The translations under genes and the position numbers were made by a program. The notes below the pieces were generated by a model, which saw only the letters and a list, made by a program, of their open reading frames with translations, was not told where the DNA came from and made no database searches. Of a stretch of 64,000 bases of DNA, positions 44,379-51,918 are shown piece after piece; within the stretch, counting starts at the first letter, position 1, and every line of letters starts with the position of its first letter. The stretch comes from Pedobacter sp. HDW13 (GTDB lineage Bacteria > Bacteroidota > Bacteroidia > Sphingobacteriales > Sphingobacteriaceae). Location: NCBI RefSeq assembly GCF_011303555.1, contig NZ_CP049868.1, positions 3,348,001 through 3,412,000 of the forward strand. The letters are read 5' to 3'.

Positions 44379-47300
44379 ATGAACACCTTAAAACTAGAAG
44401 AAAGGCTTGACGAAGTGTGGAAACACTGTCAGCGCGGATTAGTGTATCCATCACCCTTCGCCATTTTTACCACATTCTGGGTAAATGCACCGGTAAACCG
44501 GCCACAGTTAACCGAACTGATGGCTGCGGTACGGAAAGAAATTAATACCAATGAAGTACTGGCAAACAGAAATACCTCGGTAGTACTGGGTATTTCTTTT
44601 AAAAACTGGGCTGCTATCTGTAAAAAAGAAGGGCTAAGCTTACCGCAGGGCATGCGCCTTAATTTTCCAACCAAAGACGATCCTTTTACCTCAGATGTTT
44701 TTGATGCCTCGAAAGGGGTTTTCGATGATACCGATGGCGATCTGTGGTTTCACATTAAAAGTGATAGCAAGCAGGCCTGTGAGGTGGTACTCGATTTTCT
44801 GGTAAAAGGATTAAAGGGAATAACCAAACATTATTTTGCACAGGATGCGGCTTCTAAATCCAATCAGAAAGATGGTAATAAAGGTAAAGTATTGGGTTGC
44901 CGCTTTTCTGAAAACCTGAATAACCCTTCCGATCCGATTACCATTGCCAAACATACTCTAATAGGGGGTGAAGATATTAGCCATTTAGGCGGATCGTTTG
45001 TGCTTGCACAGCGTTTTATCATCAACTGGAACCAGATCAATATGATGACCGAAGATCAGATCGAAGACCTGATTGGACGTAAAACCGACGATACCATTAT
45101 TCCCGACCGCGATTCGCGCAGTCACATTAAATCGGCCAGAATACAAGATGAACATGGCAATACTACGCCAATCCTGCGCTTAGGTTTACCATTCGGCAGG
45201 GCCAAACAATCATCAGTTGGGTTCAGGGCGCCAAAATCGGTTACCGTTTCTGACGAGGAAGGCATTTACTTTGCAGGTTTTGCCAAAGCAGCCGGAATAC
45301 TCGAAAATATTATGAGCAACCAGGTTGGGGGCGATAAGGGTTTTATGAACGACCGTTTATTTAATCACCTCAAATCAGATTTGGGTGGTATCTTTTATAT
45401 TCCAAGTATGGATGACCTGGCCCTGGATCAGCACCCCGACTACAGCAATAATTTCTCGTTTATGGAGAAAGGCGACTGGTCTAAATTTCCGGGGGTAGAC
45501 TGGACACGCTTAGACCGCCATTATCAGGATGCATCTAAAAACGGGTTGATGTACTACAGCCATCAGAATTACCTGTTCGCCATGTCGACCGGTATTAACC
45601 GCCACAACCACTATTTTAAAACACCGAGTAACCGCATACTGAGCCTGATGGAGAATATTTTTTCTTTATGGCAGGATAACTGGTATTTTAACCGCAAGCA
45701 GGAGGAAATTAAAGACGACCTTCAGCATTACATCAAAGCCTACGAGGGGAGTGATAAACCTGCCGATATCATGAAAGAATCGATCATGATTAGAAAAGGC
45801 TGGGCTGTGCGTTTAAGCCTGCAGTTGTTTAGCTCTGCTGATTACGGCTTTAGGGGGCGTAAAGTCAGGTTTCCAGATGGTACGCTTCATCCTTATTCAG
45901 CCTTTATCGAAGCAAAAGGCGAATGTGTCTATGGATCAGATACCTACCGGATTTCGCCCGAAGAGATTATTGTAGGCGCCATGCCAAACCTATCGTTAGG
46001 CGAGGGCCGTTATGTGATGAAATACCTTTCGGAAACCGAACGCATGGACGGCTTTTTAAGCAACCTGAGCGAAGCATCGGGGGTAGGGCACGTAATACCT
46101 CATTACGAAAAAGCTTTGCAAAAAGGTTTACAGCAAATGAAAACAGAAGTACTGGCTTACGAGCATAAGGCAAGCACTCCAGAATTGAAAGACTTTTATC
46201 GCTCTTCGTATTTATCGCTGCAAGGCATTACAGAATACATTCAGAACTACGAAAAGCTGGCCCGCGAAACTGCCGGAAAAATGGCCGAAGGGCAGGCCTG
46301 GGAAAAAGCCAATTTGCTGGCTATCGCTGCTCGGATGAAAAAACTGGCTAACGATAAGCCCGATACTTTTGTAGAAGCAGTACAGTTTATTTTTACCCTG
46401 CACTCCTGTTTGCACTTAAACGGCGAGCCTACTGCAATTGGCCGGATGGACCAGCTGTTGCAGCCTTTTTATAAAAAAGATGGTATTTCGGAAGATGAGG
46501 CACAGGAAATTATCGATGCTTTTTACATCAAATTAGATGAGAAAGTACAACAAAACCGCATTTTTATGGAAGATCATCAGCCTTTTGGCAACCTGGCCAT
46601 GGGTGGTGCTTCCGGTCCGTACCCACAGGGTGCTTCTTTAGGCCAGTGGATTCAGCAAATTACCGTAGGTGGAACAATAGCCGATGGTACTGCCGATTTT
46701 GCAGCCAGTAAACCAGCTTATAACGATGTAACGAAACTCTTTATCCGTGCCTCGGGCAGGTTGCCTTTAAATGCGCCTTGCCTTTCGCTGCGTACACGTA
46801 AAGATATTCCCAAAGAAATACTTGAAGAAGCTGCTCATGCAATCCTTTCGGGTGGGGCACATCCGATCTTGCTCAACGACGAAAAAATTATCGAAGGGCT
46901 TTACCGCAGTGGAGATCATGTGGGTGGCGATCTTGGCCACAGCAACAAAAACTGGAATTCGGCCGTTTCCATGCAATCGGCACAGAACTATGCCTGCGAT
47001 GGCTGTTACGAACCGCAGTTTCCGGGCGAGAACTGGTTTTCGCTGGGTGGCTTTTCTACCTTACAGCCATTGGAGTGTGCTTTAAACCAAGGGCGTACCT
47101 ATTCATCGGCGGGCCAGGCTTACCTGTTCGGGCAAAATGTATCGCTCAATTCAAAACCTGCAGATCAGATTAAAAGTTTTGATGAACTGGTAAAGATTTA
47201 TTTCCAGCATTTCGAATTGTTAAATCGCAAGGCCTTTAACGGGCAGCTAATGGGTTTTGGGGCCAATACCAAATTCTGTCCTTCGCCCATATTAAACGTG

Positions 47301-48305
47301 CTGATGGATGATTGTTTGGCCCGTGGACTTGATTTTTACAGCGGAGGTACCAAATACAACATTTACGGGCCTTGCTATATCTCCTTAAGTTCGACCATTA
47401 ACTCGTTATACGCCATTAAGGTAATGGTGTTTGATGATAAAAACGCCGTAACCACCCTGCCCGAATTGCTGGAATGTTTGTGCTGTGATTGGGGATATAA
47501 AATGACCGAGCCCTTCATCAGTACGCTGGCCGGCGAATCGCGCATTACCAGTCGTTCCGATCGTTTTAAGCGTCTGCGTGAAATCGCGTTAAGCTTGCCG
47601 CGTTATGGCCGCGGGCACCACGAAATTGATGCTTTTGGCGATACCATTTTAGGTGGGGTTGCTAAAATATCAGTAGAAACCTTTACCAAGCCTTTACCGC
47701 AAATGTACAGTGCCTTGCAAAACCTGGCCGCGCGTTATGGTACCGAAGAACATCCTTTTGGTATTCAGATCCAGCCGGGAGTAGGTACTTTCGAAAACCA
47801 TGTAGAAATGGGTGCATGGAACGGAGCCAGTGCCGATGGTCGCAGACTGGGCACCGCTGTAGCTTCTGACCTGAGCGCGGCACCAAGCCCGATGGATTTA
47901 CCGGTTGATCACCAGTATGCAGGTTTCGAGGCCTCATTGGCTGGTTTCGAAGGCGAAGGTGCTGATCTGATGACTGATGGTGCACCAACGGATTATAATG
48001 TGGATGAAGATTTTCCGGCAGAGAGAATAGTGCGTGTAATGCAGCAATTTGCCGAAGGTCATTCATCCAATATCCTTACCATCACGGTAGCCAGTCCAGA
48101 TACTTATAGTCAGGCCGTGGGTTCGCCAGAACAGTTTAATCTGTTGCGCGTAAGAACTGGTGGCTGGTCTAACTTCTTTACCTCGGTGTTCCCGCTTACG
48201 CAGGATCAGCACCGCAGGAGACCGGTTTCAACACCAGAAGTGATGGAAAAGAAAGAGGGTGACATTAGCAAATGCCCTTTCCACCATAAAATGGCTGAGG
48301 GATAA
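44379..48305 (+). CDS. Fusion of a DyP-type heme-peroxidase domain with a glycyl-radical-enzyme (PFL-like) domain
   Basis: 1308 residues in one frame with no stop. Residues 1 to about 345 are DyP-like: a GDLWFHIKSD segment, probable proximal heme ligand His249 in SRSHIKSARI, ILRLGLPFGR and FAGFAKAAGILENIM. The canonical GxxDG motif is altered (G173-CRFSE-NLNNP). From about residue 440 to 1290 it is a pyruvate-formate-lyase-like glycyl-radical domain: ISPEEIIVGAMPN (525 on), GRMDQLLQPFY, GGTIADGTADFA, catalytic Cys876 with Glu878 in DGCYEP, and the radical-site VRTGGWSNFF with Gly1262. GCxE sites are typical of dehydratase/lyase-type members (GDH, CutC), not of PFL, which has two adjacent Cys. 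The C-terminus carries KCPFHH (Cys1299-Pro1300), a heme-regulatory-like Cys-Pro. No activating enzyme lies nearby. The domain calls are strong; the function is unknown. Confidence 0.85.
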   Translation: MNTLKLEERLDEVWKHCQRGLVYPSPFAIFTTFWVNAPVNRPQLTELMAAVRKEINTNEVLANRNTSVVLGISFKNWAAICKKEGLSLPQGMRLNFPTKDDPFTSDVFDASKGVFDDTDGDLWFHIKSDSKQACEVVLDFLVKGLKGITKHYFAQDAASKSNQKDGNKGKVLGCRFSENLNNPSDPITIAKHTLIGGEDISHLGGSFVLAQRFIINWNQINMMTEDQIEDLIGRKTDDTIIPDRDSRSHIKSARIQDEHGNTTPILRLGLPFGRAKQSSVGFRAPKSVTVSDEEGIYFAGFAKAAGILENIMSNQVGGDKGFMNDRLFNHLKSDLGGIFYIPSMDDLALDQHPDYSNNFSFMEKGDWSKFPGVDWTRLDRHYQDASKNGLMYYSHQNYLFAMSTGINRHNHYFKTPSNRILSLMENIFSLWQDNWYFNRKQEEIKDDLQHYIKAYEGSDKPADIMKESIMIRKGWAVRLSLQLFSSADYGFRGRKVRFPDGTLHPYSAFIEAKGECVYGSDTYRISPEEIIVGAMPNLSLGEGRYVMKYLSETERMDGFLSNLSEASGVGHVIPHYEKALQKGLQQMKTEVLAYEHKASTPELKDFYRSSYLSLQGITEYIQNYEKLARETAGKMAEGQAWEKANLLAIAARMKKLANDKPDTFVEAVQFIFTLHSCLHLNGEPTAIGRMDQLLQPFYKKDGISEDEAQEIIDAFYIKLDEKVQQNRIFMEDHQPFGNLAMGGASGPYPQGASLGQWIQQITVGGTIADGTADFAASKPAYNDVTKLFIRASGRLPLNAPCLSLRTRKDIPKEILEEAAHAILSGGAHPILLNDEKIIEGLYRSGDHVGGDLGHSNKNWNSAVSMQSAQNYACDGCYEPQFPGENWFSLGGFSTLQPLECALNQGRTYSSAGQAYLFGQNVSLNSKPADQIKSFDELVKIYFQHFELLNRKAFNGQLMGFGANTKFCPSPILNVLMDDCLARGLDFYSGGTKYNIYGPCYISLSSTINSLYAIKVMVFDDKNAVTTLPELLECLCCDWGYKMTEPFISTLAGESRITSRSDRFKRLREIALSLPRYGRGHHEIDAFGDTILGGVAKISVETFTKPLPQMYSALQNLAARYGTEEHPFGIQIQPGVGTFENHVEMGAWNGASADGRRLGTAVASDLSAAPSPMDLPVDHQYAGFEASLAGFEGEGADLMTDGAPTDYNVDEDFPAERIVRVMQQFAEGHSSNILTITVASPDTYSQAVGSPEQFNLLRVRTGGWSNFFTSVFPLTQDQHRRRPVSTPEVMEKKEGDISKCPFHHKMAEG

Positions 48306-48310
48306 AATTT

Positions 48311-48353
48311 AATAAAAGTAGGTGGGAGCGCGTAGCAACCACCTGCTTATTTT
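48311..48353. terminator. Bidirectional terminator between convergent genes
   Basis: AAGTAGGTGG (48316-48325) pairs with CCACCTGCTT (48339-48348) with one wobble. An A run precedes and a T run follows, so it can serve both the fusion gene and phnA. Confidence 0.75.
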
Positions 48354-48429
48354 AGTTTCTCTCATTTACACAGATCTTTTTATCATTTAAGACATTTAAG
48401 AACAATTAAGCTTTTAGCTTGGTTTTTAA

Positions 48430-49671
48430 TCACCTTGTCCCATTAATAGCAAAATCAAAAATATCGAAGTTACGGGGATCGCGCTGTGCCTTCATTTTAT
48501 AAACTGAATTGAGTGGATGAGAAATAACCATGGGTACCATTTCCTCGTACCGGCCGCCATGCGAGCGTAAGGTTCCATCAAGTGCACTTAAATCATGATC
48601 GTTTGGAGTTTTACCCAGCACCACATCACGGGCCGAAAGTATCAAAAGGTCGCCTGTACGGTCGGCAGGTTGTTCGAGTAGGCGGCAACCTGTTTCTTTG
48701 TTGTACACCTCGGTAATCCCATCCTGCAACTCAAGCCAGTTTTTAACTTCGTTAATCTGGGTGCTATCGTTTAGATAAACTACCGCATAAGAACCCAGGG
48801 CGCCATGGTGTTTCACATAAGGATCGGTAATGGGGCATATTACCCTAAAGCCAGAACCAAATCTTTCGGTTAGCATGGTTTCAATAAACAAAATATTCGG
48901 AGAGCCGTCTGCTTTAATTTTTGCATTCATACCATGATCGGCAGTTGCTGCCACTATTGCTCCTAAAGCAAGCATTTTACCCAATTCAACATCCTGCGTC
49001 TCATAAAAGGCGAGTGATTGTTCCGTATCTGGTGCGTAAGTATGCTGCATATAATCGGTTAACGAGAGGTATAAAACATCAGCCATCCCCCGGGCTATCA
49101 GAGCAACTCCCGCGCGCAATACGAATAAACTGGCCTCAGCGCTGTAAATTGGTGGGGTTTGCTGGCCAACAAATTGTTCTACCTGTTCAATACCATGCGT
49201 ATCCAGGGCAGCATGTGCAGCTTTTTCAGCCGAAAAGGCAATGCCTTTTAGCCGGTGCGAAAGTATATCCCTCAGTTTTTCTTTGGCAGTAACTACGGCC
49301 ACTTTGCGTCTGGCATTTGCAGCTGCAGCCAGTATGGTTTCGGCTTTAAGGTAAGTTGCTGCATTCATCATTACTTCCTGTTGTATGGCATTATCAAAAA
49401 AATAGTTGCCGCATATGCCATGCGCTGCCGGACTAAGCCCCGTAACAATAGATGCATTATTCACATTGGTAAACGAGGGCAGGGCGCCCCTAACCATTCC
49501 TCTGTAGCCTTGTACAATCATTTTTTTTAGATGGGGCATCCGGTTGCGGGCCATAGCTGCATCAAGGTATTCATTGGCCGAGCCATCCATACAAATCACC
49601 ACAATTGGTTTTGCTTCAGGTGAATAGGTTTTGCCATCGATGATAAAGGGTTGGGTGGAGATACTGTTCAT
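48430..49671 (-). CDS. phnA: Phosphonoacetate hydrolase (PhnA), alkaline-phosphatase superfamily
   Basis: 413 residues, the usual length. Alkaline-phosphatase-superfamily zinc motifs: VVICMDGSANEYLDAA with the first metal Asp, the nucleophile Thr in PSFTNVNNASIVTGL, LSLTDYMQHTYAP, ATADHGMN and the late LRSHGGRYEEMVPM. PhnA cleaves the C-P bond of phosphonoacetate to acetate and phosphate and uses two zinc ions. Typical partners (PhnY aldehyde dehydrogenase, PhnW transaminase, transporters) are absent here. It has no signal peptide and so acts in the cytosol. It converges with the DyP-glycyl-radical gene across a terminator. Confidence 0.92.
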   Translation of the reverse strand: MNSISTQPFIIDGKTYSPEAKPIVVICMDGSANEYLDAAMARNRMPHLKKMIVQGYRGMVRGALPSFTNVNNASIVTGLSPAAHGICGNYFFDNAIQQEVMMNAATYLKAETILAAAANARRKVAVVTAKEKLRDILSHRLKGIAFSAEKAAHAALDTHGIEQVEQFVGQQTPPIYSAEASLFVLRAGVALIARGMADVLYLSLTDYMQHTYAPDTEQSLAFYETQDVELGKMLALGAIVAATADHGMNAKIKADGSPNILFIETMLTERFGSGFRVICPITDPYVKHHGALGSYAVVYLNDSTQINEVKNWLELQDGITEVYNKETGCRLLEQPADRTGDLLILSARDVVLGKTPNDHDLSALDGTLRSHGGRYEEMVPMVISHPLNSVYKMKAQRDPRNFDIFDFAINGTR

Positions 49672-49911
49672 CTGAATGCGATTTAATTATTTTTTATTGC
49701 TTTATTCATTAGGCTTTTGATCAGGTTGAAAATCTGATAGCCTGTTTTAATAACTAAAAATTAACATGATGTTATTTGCTTATTAATAAACAAAGTTTAA
49801 TTTTACTAAACAAATATATGCTTTAGCCTTTAATGCTACACAACCCAAAACAAAATAGCAGTAAGAATTATGGTAAAATAATTTTTGGAAGGTCAGACAT
49901 TTAATTTTCTA

Positions 49912-50505
49912 ATGGAACAGCATAACAAACTTACCGATGCAGATTTACTTGCCCTGTTAAAACTGGGTAAGGAAGATGCATTTGTAGTAATTTATCACCG
50001 ATACTGGGAGTGTTTAATAAATGCTGCTTATCAACGTTTACGTTCAAGGAGCGATGCTGAAGAGGTGGTGCAGGAAGTATTTGTTAATCTGTATTTACGG
50101 CGAAATGAAATTGAACCTAAATCTACATTGGAGGCTTATCTTAAAACTGCGCTCAAATACAAAGTAATTGATATGTATCGTTTGCAACAGCTGCATTATA
50201 AGCATATCGATAACCTAATTGCCGAAACACAGGTTAACCCTCAAGCTGCAGATGATGAACTGGCGATTAGGGAGTTTAAACTCAGTGTGCTTTCGGCATG
50301 CCAGAAATTACCCCAAAAGTGCCGCGAAGTATTCATCATGTTCCGCTTCGAAGAATTGTCACATAAAGAAATTGCCCTGCGTACATCTATTTCAGTGAGT
50401 ACGGTAAAAAAACACCTCCACAAGGCAATGTTTTTCCTACGGGAAGAATTTAAGGGGAGCAAAACATTCCTAACGCTGGTATTCTGGTACTTGTTTTATA
50501 AATAA
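49912..50505 (+). CDS. ECF RNA polymerase sigma factor (Bacteroidota sigma-70 family)
   Basis: About 197 residues from the ATG at 49912; the frame extends to a TTG at 49885, but that lies next to a TA-N3-TTTG word (49879-49887) that looks like a promoter box. Sigma region 2 is AFVVIYHRYWECLINAAYQRLRSRSDAEEVVQEVFVNLY. Region 4 is LPQKCREVFIMFRFEELSHKEIALRTSISVSTVKKHLHKA. It should direct transcription of the downstream SusC/D genes when released by the FecR-like anti-sigma. The FecR gene begins about 105 bases downstream. Confidence 0.93.
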   Translation: MEQHNKLTDADLLALLKLGKEDAFVVIYHRYWECLINAAYQRLRSRSDAEEVVQEVFVNLYLRRNEIEPKSTLEAYLKTALKYKVIDMYRLQQLHYKHIDNLIAETQVNPQAADDELAIREFKLSVLSACQKLPQKCREVFIMFRFEELSHKEIALRTSISVSTVKKHLHKAMFFLREEFKGSKTFLTLVFWYLFYK

Positions 50506-50610
50506 TTATTTTTTGTAGCTGATAAAAAATATTTAACTGTAAATCAGTTTGTTGTGTTTTTGTTGCAAGCGGTAGTAGAACCTTTTCGGCTTTGCTTCGA
50601 GTACGTTTAT

Positions 50611-51783
50611 ATGAGCGATAGCCAAAAAGAGTTCGACAAGTACTTACTGGAAATTATCACCAGGTTCAAAAACGGAGAGGCCACATCTGCTGAAATCCGG
50701 GAAATAGATCAGTGGTACGAAAGCCAGTCGACTAACACTAGGTATACTGATCAGCTCCCGGCCGATGAGCAAATCGAAACCAGGCAGAAAATGTTGCGAA
50801 ATGTTAAGGCAAGTATCCGGCAGGAAACGGAACCTGTTGTAAAACTCAATGCTTATAAAAAAATAAAAGGCCTTGCCATTGCAGCAACTGTACTATTAGC
50901 CATCGGAACCAGCATCTATTTTGGTTTAGACAAGCAGAAAACCGAACACAGACAATTGGTTGTAGTAAACGATATTGCACCGGGCAGTAATACAGCAACA
51001 TTAACACTGGCTAACGGTAAAAAAATAAACCTTGCAGCTTTAAACAATGGCCAGATTGCCAGCCAGTCTGGAATCAGGATTTCTAAAACGGCTGATGGAC
51101 AACTGGTATATGAAAGTATCGCAAATGAAACTGATCCAGGTAGTCAACCCGAATTTAATACCATAGAAGTACCTGTTGGCGGGCAATGGCAGGTTATTTT
51201 ACCCGATCGGTCTAAAGTTTGGCTGAACGCATTATCCAGCATTACCTACCCTTTGCATTTTACTGGCAAAGAGAGAAATGTGAAAATCTCAGGTGAAGCC
51301 TATTTTGAGGTGGCACATAATCCCAAAATGCCATTTAAAGTGCATAGCAATGGTCAAACAGTAGAAGTACTGGGCACACATTTCAATATTATGGCCTATG
51401 CAGACGAAAAATTGATGAAAACCACTTTACTTGAAGGTGCGGTGAAAGTTTCGGAAGGAAAGCAAACCAGGTTGCTTGTACCAGGTGAGCAGGCACAGGT
51501 TGGAGGTGGGAGCATTGCAGTAACTAGGGCTATTGATGTTGAAGATGTAGTGGCCTGGAAAAACGGGTATTTTAAATTCGACGAAAACCTGGAAGCCATT
51601 ATGGCAAAAGTGGCCAAGTGGTACAATGTAGAAATTGTTTATCAGTTTAAACCCGATCCGGATATTGTTTATGCGGGTAAAGTTTCACGTGCTAAAAATA
51701 TATCTTCCTTATTGAAACTTATAGAATTTGATGGCGATGTGCATTTTAAAATTGAAGGAAGGAGGGTAATTGTAATGAAGTAA
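50611..51783 (+). CDS. FecR-family anti-sigma factor
   Basis: 390 residues from the ATG at 50611; an upstream in-frame TTG at 50554 would add 19 unusual residues. The N-terminal cytosolic part (MSDSQKEFDKYLLEI) binds the sigma factor. One membrane span is GLAIAATVLLAIGTSIYFGL. The periplasmic FecR domain (NTIEVPVGGQWQVILPDRSKVWLNALSSITYP, ISGEAYFEVAHNPKMPFKV, VEVLGTHFNIMAY) is followed by a DUF4974-type C-terminus (YAGKVSRAKNISSLLKLIEF). It transmits the signal from the STN domain of the downstream SusC to the sigma factor. Confidence 0.94.
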   Translation: MSDSQKEFDKYLLEIITRFKNGEATSAEIREIDQWYESQSTNTRYTDQLPADEQIETRQKMLRNVKASIRQETEPVVKLNAYKKIKGLAIAATVLLAIGTSIYFGLDKQKTEHRQLVVVNDIAPGSNTATLTLANGKKINLAALNNGQIASQSGIRISKTADGQLVYESIANETDPGSQPEFNTIEVPVGGQWQVILPDRSKVWLNALSSITYPLHFTGKERNVKISGEAYFEVAHNPKMPFKVHSNGQTVEVLGTHFNIMAYADEKLMKTTLLEGAVKVSEGKQTRLLVPGEQAQVGGGSIAVTRAIDVEDVVAWKNGYFKFDENLEAIMAKVAKWYNVEIVYQFKPDPDIVYAGKVSRAKNISSLLKLIEFDGDVHFKIEGRRVIVMK

Positions 51784-51811
51784 TAAATGCAAGCCCGTAA
51801 GCCAAAAGGAT

Positions 51812-51874
51812 GGTCAAAGGTGCGCTAACACCTTTGACCGGACGTTGAGTTTACCCATTCCGGTATGCCGGAAT
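51812..51874 (+). promoter_or_regulatory. Two tandem hairpins between fecR and susC
   Basis: Hairpin 1: GGTCAAAGGTG (51812-51822) pairs with CACCTTTGACC (51829-51839), 11 bp, six-base loop. Hairpin 2: ATTCCGG (51857-51863) pairs with CCGGAAT (51868-51874), tetraloop TATG. Neither has a T run, so they resemble processing or mRNA-stability elements more than terminators. Confidence 0.7.
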
Positions 51875-51918
51875 AAAATTTAAATCTCGTATTAAATCAA
51901 AACCCAACATTCAAATTT

